In this document: one piece after another, positions 20,767 through 29,283 of the stretch | Layout of the letters: every line of letters starts with the position of its first letter | Position numbering within the stretch: the stretch's first letter is position 1 | NCBI RefSeq assembly: GCF_008692035.1 | Contig: NZ_VTFG01000001.1 | Coordinates: forward strand, 2,790,001 to 2,854,000 | Length of the DNA stretch: 64,000 bases | Direction of reading: 5' to 3' | DNA from: Pseudomonas marginalis | GTDB taxonomy: Bacteria > Pseudomonadota > Gammaproteobacteria > Pseudomonadales > Pseudomonadaceae | Translations under genes and position numbers: made by a program | Notes under the pieces: generated by a model | What the model saw: the letters and a program-made list of their open reading frames with translations, nothing else | Told to the model about the DNA's origin: nothing | Database searches by the model: none

Positions 20767-22273
20767 TGCCAGCGTGGCGATTCGCCCGCGTACCGCATGG
20801 GAGGCCATGGACCTTGGGGTATTAATGGCCCGGGAGCATCGCCTGCTGTTGATGAGCAGTTGGGCGCTGGTGACCCTGCCGGTTTTTGCCCTGCTTACCG
20901 CGTTGCTATGGAAATACCCGTCCACAGCCGTGTTCCTGTTCTGGTGGCTCAAACCGGCGTTCGACCGCTTGCCTTTATATATCCTCTCCAAAGCCCTGTT
21001 CGGCGAAACACCCAGCCTTAAGCAGGCCGTGCGCCAATGGCCAAGACTGCTTAACCACCAACTGCTGGCCAGCCTGACCTGGCGCCGACTTAGCCTCAGC
21101 CGCAGTTTTATAATGCCGGTCAGCCAGCTCGAAGGCCTGGACGGCCAGGCGCGCCAGAAACGCCTGGGCGTGCTGCAGCAGCGCAATGCCGGTGCAGCGC
21201 GCTGGTTGACCACCGTTGGGGTGCACCTGGAAATCGGCTTGTGGTTCGGCTGCATGGCGCTGTTCTATCTATTCATTCCGCAACAGCTTGAACTGGATTG
21301 GGATTGGCAACGGTTGGCGCTGGCGACGGGCTCCGAGGGGGTCTGGCTGGAACACTTGAGCAATGCCTTCTACGCCTTGATCCTGGTGTTTTGGGAGCCC
21401 ATCTATGTCGCCTGTGGTTTCAGCCTTTATCTCAATCGCCGCACCCTGCTGGAGGCGTGGGACCTGGAGCTGGTATTCCGCCGCCTGCGCCAGCGTCTGA
21501 GCAGTGTGGCGCCACTGTTAGTGCTGGTGATCGGGCTGACCTTGCTGCCATTCAAGCCGCCCGCCATGGCGGATGACGCCAAGCCACTGCCCCCCCAGAG
21601 CGCAAGCCAGTCCATCAAGTCGCTGCTGGACAAGCCGCCCTTCAAAAATCCGGAAACCGTCACCCGCTATCGCTTTGGCGAAGAAAAGTCCGTCGTTAAA
21701 AACAAGGCACACAGTGACGGCAAACTTCCGGCGTGGCTGCAGGCACTGCTGGACAACCTCAACAGCAACACGTTCAAGCCTGTCGCCCAAGGCCTGGAAG
21801 TGCTGTTATGGAGCCTGCTGATCGGTGGCGTGGCCCTGATGGCCTGGCGTTATCGGGACTGGTTGCGCACCTTTGTCAGCCTGCGCGGGGCACGTACACC
21901 CAAAGCAGCGAAACCACCACCCGCGCAATTGTTCGGCCTGGAACTGGGCGCCGAGACCCTGCCCGAGGATATCGCCAGCGCCGCCGAGCAACTCTGGTCT
22001 ACCCAGCCACGGGAGGCCCTCGGCCTTTTGTATCGTGGCCTGCTGAGCAGGTTGCTGCATGACTTCAACCTGCCCCTTAGAAGCGCTGACACCGAAGGCG
22101 AGGTCCTGCAACGGGTTCACCAGTTGCAGCAGCCGCAGTTGCTGGCCTTCAGTGATGAATTGACGCGGCACTGGCAAAACCTCGCCTATGGCCATCACCT
22201 GCCCCCGGTCTCAGTCCAGCAGACATTGTGCAACGATTGGCGTGCCCTGTTCAGTGCGGGAGGCGCCCGATGA
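20753..22273 (+). CDS. DUF4129-domain membrane protein
   Basis: 506 residues from ATG 20753. N-terminal hydrophobic segments (MSSWALVTLPVFALLTALLW, and a second group around GLWFGCMALFYLFIPQQL and YALILVFWEPIYVACGFSLY) precede a membrane segment near VAPLLVLVIGLTLLPFKPPA, a Pro/Lys-rich periplasmic part, another membrane segment (LLWSLLIGGVALMAWRY) and a cytosolic C-terminal DUF4129 domain (AAEQLWSTQPREALGLLYRG onward). DUF4129 also occurs as the tail of TgpA-like transglutaminases; the transglutaminase core is absent. The start lies within the preceding gene and the stop overlaps the next start (ATGA). Confidence 0.8.
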   Translation: MRLSNASVAIRPRTAWEAMDLGVLMAREHRLLLMSSWALVTLPVFALLTALLWKYPSTAVFLFWWLKPAFDRLPLYILSKALFGETPSLKQAVRQWPRLLNHQLLASLTWRRLSLSRSFIMPVSQLEGLDGQARQKRLGVLQQRNAGAARWLTTVGVHLEIGLWFGCMALFYLFIPQQLELDWDWQRLALATGSEGVWLEHLSNAFYALILVFWEPIYVACGFSLYLNRRTLLEAWDLELVFRRLRQRLSSVAPLLVLVIGLTLLPFKPPAMADDAKPLPPQSASQSIKSLLDKPPFKNPETVTRYRFGEEKSVVKNKAHSDGKLPAWLQALLDNLNSNTFKPVAQGLEVLLWSLLIGGVALMAWRYRDWLRTFVSLRGARTPKAAKPPPAQLFGLELGAETLPEDIASAAEQLWSTQPREALGLLYRGLLSRLLHDFNLPLRSADTEGEVLQRVHQLQQPQLLAFSDELTRHWQNLAYGHHLPPVSVQQTLCNDWRALFSAGGAR

Positions 22274-23427
22274 ACCGGCCATTACTGTGGGTGGGGCTGC
22301 TGTTGGCGTGCCTGCTTGGAGCGGGCGGTTTTTACGCATGGAGCAAAGCGATCCCCTATGAAGAAGTGGTGGACCGCGGCCCCTCCCCGGAAGCCCTGGC
22401 CAATCCTTACCTGGCAGCCGAACACTTTCTGCGCCTGCAAGGCCTGGCCGTTGAGCGCGCCAATGGCCTGGAACGCCTGGCGAGCCTGCCCGCCAAGGGC
22501 AACAGCCTGCTGTTGCTGGGCGAACGCGGCAACATGTCGCCACGCCAGGCAGGGCAACTCCTGGACTGGGCCAGGTCCGGCGGCCATCTACTGGTGGTCG
22601 CCGAGGCCCTGTGGGACGAAGAAACCGGCAAGAGCGGCGACCTGCTGCTCGATCGCCTGCCTATCCACCAAGTCCTCAGCGATGAACCCGATGCCCCGGC
22701 CCCAGCCCGCAAAAATAAAGCACCGGACCTGACCAAACTGTATGTCGACAACGACACAGCCCCGGTCTATTTCAGTTTCGACACCGACTTCAACCTTATC
22801 GACCCCAAGCACCTGGCACAATTTTCAGCCAATAGCGCCCGGTCGAGCCACTTGATGCAACTCGACCTCGGGCAAGGCCGCGTAACGGTGATCACCGACA
22901 GCGAGCTGTGGAAAACGCCGGACATTGGCAAACACGACAATGCCTGGCTGCTGTGGCATCTGACCCAGGGCACTGCCGTAACCTTGTTGTTCAACGGCGA
23001 TGTAGATGACCTGTTCACCCTGCTGCTGCGTTATTTCCCCCAGGCGTTGGTGGCGCTTATTGCCCTGATTGCCCTGGCACTCTGGCAGGCAGGTATGCGC
23101 CAGGGCCCAATCCAGGCGCCCGCCCCCAAGGCACGCCGGCAATTGCAGGAGCACCTGAAAGCCAGCGCCGACTTCCTGCTGCGTCGCAGCGGCCAAGGCA
23201 CCCTGTTGCAGGCCTTGCAGCGCGACATCCTGCGCGCCGCACGGCGGCGTCACCCCGGCTTTGAACATCTCGACAACACGGAACAGGGGCGAGTACTTGC
23301 CCACCTGACGCGCCAACCCTCCCACGTCATCAGCCAGGCCCTCGGCCCACTCCCGACGAAACGGCTTTCCAGTGCCGATTTCAGCCGGCAGGTGGCGTGC
23401 CTGCAAACTCTCAGGAATGCCCTATGA
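22270..23427 (+). CDS. DUF4350-domain protein
   Basis: 385 residues. An N-terminal membrane anchor (MNRPLLWVGLLLACLLGAGG) leads to a periplasmic DUF4350 domain (about 45-250) with LLLLGERGNMSPRQAGQLLD and WARSGGHLLVVAE, a GATase-like fold that binds no known ligand. A second membrane segment follows (LVALIALIALALWQAGM near 265-285) and then a basic cytosolic tail (KARRQLQEHLKASADFLLRR). The same topology occurs in DUF4350 proteins of actinobacterial MoxR operons. Start and stop both overlap the neighbouring genes by ATGA, showing tight coupling. Confidence 0.8.
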   Translation: MNRPLLWVGLLLACLLGAGGFYAWSKAIPYEEVVDRGPSPEALANPYLAAEHFLRLQGLAVERANGLERLASLPAKGNSLLLLGERGNMSPRQAGQLLDWARSGGHLLVVAEALWDEETGKSGDLLLDRLPIHQVLSDEPDAPAPARKNKAPDLTKLYVDNDTAPVYFSFDTDFNLIDPKHLAQFSANSARSSHLMQLDLGQGRVTVITDSELWKTPDIGKHDNAWLLWHLTQGTAVTLLFNGDVDDLFTLLLRYFPQALVALIALIALALWQAGMRQGPIQAPAPKARRQLQEHLKASADFLLRRSGQGTLLQALQRDILRAARRRHPGFEHLDNTEQGRVLAHLTRQPSHVISQALGPLPTKRLSSADFSRQVACLQTLRNAL

Positions 23428-24419
23428 GCGAATTTCCCAGCGCTACCACCCTGCCCGGCGACTCTCTGCAACGCGCCAGCCAGCAGGCCCAGGCCCTGCG
23501 CATTGAACTGCGCAAGGCAGTGATCGGGCAGGATCAGGTAATCGATGATGTACTCACCGCGCTGATCGCCGGCGGCCACGTATTGCTCGAGGGTGTCCCC
23601 GGGCTGGGCAAGACCTTGCTGGTACGTGCCCTGGCCCGTTGCTTTGACGGCGAATTCGCGCGGATCCAGTTCACCCCGGACCTGATGCCCAGCGATGTCA
23701 CCGGCCACGCGGTGTACGACCTGCACACCGAACAGTTCAAGCTGCGCAAGGGGCCAGTATTCACCCACTTGTTGCTGGCCGACGAAATCAACCGCGCTCC
23801 GGCCAAGACCCAGGCAGCCCTGCTCGAAGCCATGCAGGAACGGCAAGTCACCCTCGAAGGCGAGGCGCTGCCCATTGGCCAGCCGTTCATGGTACTTGCC
23901 ACGCAAAATCCCATCGAACAGGAAGGCACCTACCCCCTGCCGGAAGCCGAACTGGACCGTTTCATGCTCAAGGTACGCATGGACTACCCCGATGCGCAGC
24001 AGGAACTGGATATGGTGCGCGAAGTGACACGCTCATCACGGGCCGACATGCTGGACGTGCACCCGTTGCGCACCGTGCTGAAGGCCGAGGACGTGCTGCA
24101 ACTGCAGCTGGTCGCCAGTGAACTGGCCCTGGATGAACACGTGCTCGACTATGCCGTGCGCCTGGCGCGAGCAACCCGCAGCTGGCCGGGACTGGCCATA
24201 GGCGCCGGCCCGCGAGCCTCCATCGCCCTGGTACGCGGCGCCCGCGCACGGGCCTTGTTACGTGCAGGCGAGTTCGTCACACCGGATGACATCAAGGACT
24301 GTGCCCTGGCGGTACTGCGTCATCGGGTACGTCTTGCGCCAGAACTGGATATAGACGGGCTGGAGGTCGACCAGGTGCTCAAGCAGCTGCTGGACCAGAT
24401 TCCGGCCCCCCGGCAATGA
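23424..24419 (+). CDS. MoxR-family AAA+ ATPase
   Basis: 331 residues. The AAA_3 core shows Walker A GVPGLGKT (about residue 57), Walker B LLADEINRAPAKTQAALLEA, the sensor-like LATQNPIEQEGTYPLPEAEL and a C-terminal lid with the conserved GASPRASI-type motif here as GAGPRASIAL. MoxR ATPases act as chaperones that assemble or activate protein complexes, usually with VWA-containing partners such as the DUF58 protein encoded next. It is therefore the likely energy-using component of this membrane system. Start overlaps the DUF4350 stop (ATGA); DUF58 begins 7 bases after its stop. Confidence 0.93.
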   Translation: MSEFPSATTLPGDSLQRASQQAQALRIELRKAVIGQDQVIDDVLTALIAGGHVLLEGVPGLGKTLLVRALARCFDGEFARIQFTPDLMPSDVTGHAVYDLHTEQFKLRKGPVFTHLLLADEINRAPAKTQAALLEAMQERQVTLEGEALPIGQPFMVLATQNPIEQEGTYPLPEAELDRFMLKVRMDYPDAQQELDMVREVTRSSRADMLDVHPLRTVLKAEDVLQLQLVASELALDEHVLDYAVRLARATRSWPGLAIGAGPRASIALVRGARARALLRAGEFVTPDDIKDCALAVLRHRVRLAPELDIDGLEVDQVLKQLLDQIPAPRQ

Positions 24420-24426
24420 CCCGTCC

Positions 24427-25758
24427 ATGAAACCGACCCGTCTGTTATTAGCCTGGCTCAGCGTACTGCTGGGCTTGAGCATCCTGCTGGGCGCTGCGGC
24501 CGCCTTGCAGCTCAAGGTACCCGAGACCTTGCACTCAATAACATGGGGCTTGCTCCTGGCGCTGTTGCTGCTGGCCATGCTCGACGCGCTGCGACTGCGC
24601 CGCCGACCCTCACCACGCGTGCACCGGCAGATGCCCGGCAGCCTGGCGCTGGGGCGCTGGGGCGAAGTCCGCCTGTCCCTGGAACATGACTACCCACAGG
24701 CGCTGACAGTGCAGGTGTTCGATCACGTCCCCGACGGGCTGAGCGTGGAAAACCTGCCCCAGTCCATCGAACTGCACCCTGGTGAACGCAGTGAGCTGGG
24801 TTATCGCCTGCGCCCCTTGCGGCGTGGGCATTTCGCGTTCAGTCGCTGCGAAGTCCACCTGCCCAGTCCCTTGGGGCTCTGGTCTGCACGGCGCTTTATC
24901 GAAGCCGAGGATGCCACCCGCGTCTACCCGGACTTCGCCCGCCTGTACGGGGCACAACTGCTGGGTGTGGATAACTGGTTGAGCCAACTGGGGGTCCGTC
25001 AACGGCAACGACGAGGATTGGGACTGGAGTTTCATCAGCTGCGCGAGTTTCGTGAGGGCGACAGCCTGCGGCAAATCGATTGGAAAGCGACCGCGCGGCA
25101 ACGTACCCCCATCGCCAGGGAGTATCAGGACGAGCGCGACCAGCAGATCGTGTTCATGCTCGATTGCGGCCGACGCATGCGCAGCCAGGATGACGAGCTG
25201 TCCCATTTCGACCACGCCCTCAATGCCTGCCTGCTGCTTAGCTACGTGGCCCTGCGCCAGGGCGATGCGGTGGGGTTGTGCACCTTTGCCACTGACCAGC
25301 CACGCTACCTGGCACCGGTCAAGGGCAGCAGCCAATTGAACCTGTTGCTCAATACGGTCTATGACCTGGACACCAGCCGCCGAACCGCCGACTACCAGGC
25401 AGCGGCCAGCCAACTGCTGGCCCGGCAAAAACGGCGGGCATTGGTCATTATTGTCAGCAACCTGCGGGATGAGGATGATGAAGCCCTGCTCTCCGCCGTC
25501 AAGCGCATCAGTCGTCAACATCGGGTGCTGGTGGCAAGTATGCGTGAGGAAGTACTCGATCGACTGCGCCAATCCCCCGTACAAACCTTGCCCGAAGCCC
25601 TGGCCTACAGCGGTACTGTCGACTACCTCAATACTCGGGATGAATTGCATGACCGCATGAACGCCCACGGTCTGTCGGCGTTGGATACGTTGCCATCAGA
25701 AATGGGGGCGGCCCTGGTGACACGCTACCTGGGTTGGAAGAAAGCCGGAGTATTCTAA
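24427..25758 (+). CDS. DUF58/VWA-like partner of MoxR
   Basis: 443 residues. Two N-terminal membrane helices (about 5-30 and 38-56) precede an immunoglobulin-like stretch and the DUF58 signature LREFREGDSLRQIDWKATAR. A VWA-like domain follows with IVFMLDCGRRM in the place of the metal-ion-dependent adhesion site: the first Asp is present but the canonical DxSxS serines are replaced. It is the last gene of the six-gene run and the natural client or adaptor of the MoxR ATPase. No clear terminator follows; PilZ converges on it. Confidence 0.88.
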   Translation: MKPTRLLLAWLSVLLGLSILLGAAAALQLKVPETLHSITWGLLLALLLLAMLDALRLRRRPSPRVHRQMPGSLALGRWGEVRLSLEHDYPQALTVQVFDHVPDGLSVENLPQSIELHPGERSELGYRLRPLRRGHFAFSRCEVHLPSPLGLWSARRFIEAEDATRVYPDFARLYGAQLLGVDNWLSQLGVRQRQRRGLGLEFHQLREFREGDSLRQIDWKATARQRTPIAREYQDERDQQIVFMLDCGRRMRSQDDELSHFDHALNACLLLSYVALRQGDAVGLCTFATDQPRYLAPVKGSSQLNLLLNTVYDLDTSRRTADYQAAASQLLARQKRRALVIIVSNLRDEDDEALLSAVKRISRQHRVLVASMREEVLDRLRQSPVQTLPEALAYSGTVDYLNTRDELHDRMNAHGLSALDTLPSEMGAALVTRYLGWKKAGVF

Positions 25759-25818
25759 AAAAGCGCACGACTGCGGCAGGGATGGCAGCACCCCGGCCGC
25801 GTCGACAGCGCGCTGCTT

Positions 25819-26178
25819 CTAGGCCGAAGCCTGCAAGGAATCAAAACTGAAGTACTGCAACAGCACGTTGATCAGTTGCCCATATTCCTCGGGGGCTTCA
25901 AGCACGCTGAACCCGGAATCATAGTGCTGCGGGTTGATATCTTCATGGCTCCACAGGCAGGTCGCCGTGATGTCAATGACATGGAACGTGTCGTCAGCCC
26001 CGGGTATCTTCAAACGCAACTCGAAGTCCACATCGACCATCATGGGTAACTGGCTGACCAACATCAGCCCGTCGTCAGAGACGTTACCCAAAAAACCTAT
26101 GGGTTTGTCGGTGACACGGTTAAACACTTGCAGGAAATACGGTAGTTGATGCCGCTCGATCCGTCGGTCGGTAAACAT
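25819..26178 (-). CDS. PilZ-domain cyclic di-GMP receptor
   Basis: 119 residues from ATG 26178 (MFTDRRIERHQLPYFLQVFN); an in-frame extension upstream to 26289 is not PilZ-like. Both binding motifs are intact: RxxxR as RRIER at the N-terminus and (D/N)xSxxG as NVSDDG. So cyclic di-GMP binding is expected. It is a single-domain protein that must act through a partner. Position between the MoxR-DUF58 operon and pykA matches P. aeruginosa PA4324 (from memory). The ribosome-binding site is weak. Confidence 0.88.
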   Translation of the reverse strand: MFTDRRIERHQLPYFLQVFNRVTDKPIGFLGNVSDDGLMLVSQLPMMVDVDFELRLKIPGADDTFHVIDITATCLWSHEDINPQHYDSGFSVLEAPEEYGQLINVLLQYFSFDSLQASA

Positions 26179-26403
26179 GGTGAGATCGCCATCCAGTGGC
26201 CATGACTCTGGCCGTGCCAGTGATTCGGAACGAGCGCAATTGCTCGCTCTCCCTGGATCTCGGTGTGACAACGGACAACATTTTGTCACTCGACAGCTGC
26301 CGAATCCGGGCCCTGCATCCGTTCGAATAGAAACTTGTACAAACGAACGTTGAAAGAATAGCCCAAGACTGGCAACGGGCCAGTTATTAAATGACGAATG
26401 CCA

Positions 26404-26778
26404 TTACAAAGAGGCGGGCCGCGGCTGTGCCACGCTCGCACCGGGGTAATGGCCCAGTTGCTGCAAGGTATCCACCCTCGCGCGGGCACGGTAGGCGTAC
26501 TCGCTCGACGGGTACTGGTTAATGATGAATTGATAGGTTTGCACGGCGTCGACGAACAGTTTCTGGCGTTCCAGGCATTGCCCGCGCAACATCGAAACTT
26601 CCGGCTGAACATAACGCCGGGTACGGCTCTCGCGGTCGACCTGGGATAGTTCCAAAGTGACACGCTCGCAATCACCGACCTTGTACGCACGGTAGGCATT
26701 GTTCAAATGGTGGTCCATCGACCAACGGGTGCAGCCGACAACACTGACGGCCAGGGCAGCAATGAGCAAAATTCGCAT
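26404..26778 (-). CDS. small lipoprotein with TPR-like helices
   Basis: 124 residues from ATG 26778, preceded by AGGAG. The signal peptide MRILLIAALAVSVVGC ends in a lipobox (VVGC), so the mature protein is a lipid-anchored envelope protein. The rest (HHLNNAYRAYKVGDCERVTL, later VDAVQTYQFIINQYPSSEYA) has the helix-turn-helix spacing of tetratricopeptide repeats, recalling the start of BamD/YfiO-like proteins but much shorter. Two further cysteines are present in the mature part. Function unknown. The next gene in the same direction (PilZ) lies 225 bases away, and pykA is divergent. Confidence 0.75.
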   Translation of the reverse strand: MRILLIAALAVSVVGCTRWSMDHHLNNAYRAYKVGDCERVTLELSQVDRESRTRRYVQPEVSMLRGQCLERQKLFVDAVQTYQFIINQYPSSEYAYRARARVDTLQQLGHYPGASVAQPRPASL

Positions 26779-26953
26779 GAAGGTTCTCCTGTCTTGTGCA
26801 GTGTATCGACCCCTCGTCAAAAATCTTCAAGGATGTTCATCTATTCAACCGGCGCGAAAACAAGCGAATCGTCGATAAGTAGTGCAAACGAACAATGACT
26901 ACAACCAAAGAGCATAGTAGCCTTCCTCAGCGCTTGAACTCAGGAGTCTGTGC

Positions 26954-28405
26954 ATGTCCGTCCGTCGTACCAAAATCGTCGCCACCCTTGGCCCGGCCAG
27001 CAACTCGCCGGAAGTCCTCGAACAGCTGATTCTGGCTGGTTTGGACGTTGCCCGTCTGAACTTCTCCCACGGCACCCCGGACGAGCACAAGGCTCGCGCC
27101 AAGCTGGTGCGTGACCTGGCCGCCAAGCATGGCCGCTTCGTCGCACTGCTGGGTGACCTGCAAGGCCCGAAAATCCGTATCGCCAAATTCGCCAACAAGC
27201 GTATCGAGCTGAAGATCGGTGACAAATTCACCTTCTCCACCAGCCACCCGCTGACCGAAGGCACCCAGGACGTCGTGGGTATCGACTACCCGGACCTGGT
27301 CAAGGATTGCGGCGTCGGTGACGAGCTGCTGCTGGACGACGGTCGCGTGGTGATGCGCGTCGACACCGCGACCCCGACTGAATTGAATTGCACTGTGATC
27401 ATCGGCGGCCCGCTGTCCGATCACAAAGGCATCAACCGTCGCGGCGGTGGCTTGACCGCCCCAGCCCTGACTGAAAAAGACAAGGCCGACATCAAGCTCG
27501 CCGCTGAAATGGAAGTGGACTACCTCGCCGTGTCCTTCCCGCGCGACGCTGCCGACATGGAATACGCCCGTAAACTGCGCGACGAAGCCGGCGGTACCGC
27601 CTGGCTGGTGGCGAAGATCGAACGCGCCGAAGCCGTGGCCGATGACGAAACCCTCGACGGCCTGATCAAGGCGTCCGACGCGGTGATGGTTGCCCGTGGC
27701 GATCTGGGTGTGGAAATCGGCGACGCCGAGCTGATCGGCATCCAGAAAAAGATCATCCTGCACGCGCGCCGCCACAACAAAGCGGTGATCGTCGCGACCC
27801 AGATGATGGAGTCGATGATCCAGAACCCGATGCCGACCCGCGCCGAAGTGTCCGACGTGGCCAACGCCGTGCTCGACTACACCGACGCCGTGATGCTCTC
27901 GGCCGAAAGTGCCGCCGGCCCGTACCCACTGGAAGCCGTGCAGGCCATGGCGCGTATCTGCGTCGGTGCCGAAAAGCACCCGACCAGCAAGACCTCCAGC
28001 CACCGCATCGGCAAAGTGTTCGAAAGCTGCGACCAGAGCATCGCCCTGGCCGCCATGTACACCGCCAACCACTTCCCGGGCGTGAAAGCGATCATTGCCC
28101 TGACCGAAAGTGGCTATACGCCGTTGATCATGTCGCGTATCCGTTCTTCGGTACCGATCTACGCGTTCTCCCCGCACCGCGAAACCCAGGCCCGTGCGGC
28201 CATGTTCCGTGGCGTATACACCGTGCCGTTCGACCCGGCGTCGTTGCCGCCCCATGAAGTCAGCCAGGCGGCCATCGACGAGCTGATCAAGCGCGGCGTA
28301 GTGGAGAAAGGCGACTGGGTCATCCTGACCAAAGGCGACAGCTACCACACCATCGGCGGCACCAACGGCATGAAGATCCTGCACGTTGGCGACCCAATGG
28401 TCTGA
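26954..28405 (+). CDS. pykA: pyruvate kinase (PykA type)
   Basis: 483 residues. Converts phosphoenolpyruvate and ADP to pyruvate and ATP, the last step of the lower Entner-Doudoroff/glycolytic route. Visible are the N-terminal RRTKIVATLGPASNSPEVLE, the substrate/K+ segment LNFSHG, the active-site IERAEAV and MVARGDLGVEIG, and ATQMMESMI; the C-terminal allosteric domain is complete. The length and AMP/sugar-phosphate-type C-terminus fit PykA rather than PykF. It has its own perfect terminator. Other carbon genes of the same pathway lie at 42.7-46.7 kb. Confidence 0.97.
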   Translation: MSVRRTKIVATLGPASNSPEVLEQLILAGLDVARLNFSHGTPDEHKARAKLVRDLAAKHGRFVALLGDLQGPKIRIAKFANKRIELKIGDKFTFSTSHPLTEGTQDVVGIDYPDLVKDCGVGDELLLDDGRVVMRVDTATPTELNCTVIIGGPLSDHKGINRRGGGLTAPALTEKDKADIKLAAEMEVDYLAVSFPRDAADMEYARKLRDEAGGTAWLVAKIERAEAVADDETLDGLIKASDAVMVARGDLGVEIGDAELIGIQKKIILHARRHNKAVIVATQMMESMIQNPMPTRAEVSDVANAVLDYTDAVMLSAESAAGPYPLEAVQAMARICVGAEKHPTSKTSSHRIGKVFESCDQSIALAAMYTANHFPGVKAIIALTESGYTPLIMSRIRSSVPIYAFSPHRETQARAAMFRGVYTVPFDPASLPPHEVSQAAIDELIKRGVVEKGDWVILTKGDSYHTIGGTNGMKILHVGDPMV

Positions 28406-28422
28406 GTGACAGGCTGAAAACC

Positions 28423-28455
28423 AAAAGCCCCGCCATGTGAATGGCGGGGCTTTTT
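28423..28455. terminator. terminator between pykA and the enoyl-CoA hydratase gene
   Basis: AAAAGCCCCGCCAT and ATGGCGGGGCTTTT form a perfect stem with a GTGA loop. The flanking A and T runs make it effective in both directions, between two convergent genes. Confidence 0.93.
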
Positions 28456-28463
28456 GCTTTCCG

Positions 28464-28496
28464 TGTGGCAGGGAGCATGTCGAATCGTCGCACCCA
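28464..28496. repeat. degenerate copy of a TCGAATCGTCGCACC hairpin repeat
   Basis: GTCGAATCGTCGCACC at 28479-28494 is identical to the centre of the intact palindrome at 46693-46734. Its left arm TGTGGCAGGGAGCAT is diverged and the right arm is largely lost. Confidence 0.55.
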
Positions 28497-28503
28497 CATC
28501 GGG

Positions 28504-29253
28504 TTAACGCCTGTCCATAAACCCCGACAGCGCCGCAATCGCTTCCGGCGACTTCAAGCGCTGCACAAACAACGCCCCCTCTTCCTCGATCACTTGCCGC
28601 AACTGCTCACGGTCCACGCTCTTCATCAACTGCTTGCAGACCTGCACCGCTCCCGGCGCCAGGGTTTCAAAGCGCTCGGCCATCTCCCGCGCCTTGGCCA
28701 ACGCCGCCTCGCCACTGCCCAACGCTTCGGTAGCAATCCCCCACGCGGCCGCTTGTTCGCCGCTGAAGCCCTCACCCAGCAACAGCAGTTCAGCCGCCTT
28801 CGCGTGCCCCAATAAACGCGGGAGGATCAGGCTCGACCCAAACTCCGGGCACAGCCCCAAATTGACGAACGGCATGCGTAACCGTGCATCGCGGCTGATG
28901 TACACCAGGTCGCAATGCAGCAGCAGGGTCGTGCCGATCCCCACCGCCGCACCCGCTACGGCTGCGATCACCGGCTTGCGGCAGTTGAGCAGGCTTTTCA
29001 TAAAGTGAAACGGTGGGCTGTCGAGGTCGCCGGGCGGCTGTTCAAGAAAATCGCCGATGTCGTTGCCAGCGGTAAAACACTCGCTGCTGCCCTGGATCAG
29101 CACGGCATTGATCTGCGGGTCCGCATCGGCCTGCTCCAACGCCTCGGCCAATTGGCTGTACATGGCTCGGGTCAGGGCGTTTTTCTTATCCGGGCGATTG
29201 AGCTGCAGGGTCAGCAGCCCGCGCTCGCGTTGCAGCAGGATGGCGTCGGTCAT
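28504..29253 (-). CDS. enoyl-CoA hydratase/isomerase-family protein
   Basis: 249 residues from ATG 29253. Crotonase fold: the oxyanion-hole segments CFTAGNDIGDFL and AVAGAAVGIGTTLLLHCDLV are intact. The catalytic glutamate positions of true hydratases (both Glu) are not both evident; GLCPEFGSSLILPRLLG carries one. It may therefore be an isomerase or another crotonase. It lies 30 bases downstream of the iron-sulfur flavin reductase gene on the same strand, a pair conserved as PA4330-PA4331 in P. aeruginosa as I recall. Substrate unknown. Confidence 0.85.
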   Translation of the reverse strand: MTDAILLQRERGLLTLQLNRPDKKNALTRAMYSQLAEALEQADADPQINAVLIQGSSECFTAGNDIGDFLEQPPGDLDSPPFHFMKSLLNCRKPVIAAVAGAAVGIGTTLLLHCDLVYISRDARLRMPFVNLGLCPEFGSSLILPRLLGHAKAAELLLLGEGFSGEQAAAWGIATEALGSGEAALAKAREMAERFETLAPGAVQVCKQLMKSVDREQLRQVIEEEGALFVQRLKSPEAIAALSGFMDRR

Positions 29254-29283
29254 GGCGAATCTCACGGCAGTGGAATTCAGCAC

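Noticed and set aside
26927-28384. Open frame antisense to pykA
   Set aside because: A composition artefact opposite a highly expressed, codon-biased gene. Similar long frames opposite argJ, fumarase, gtrS, glk, edd and the heme receptor are rejected for the same reason.
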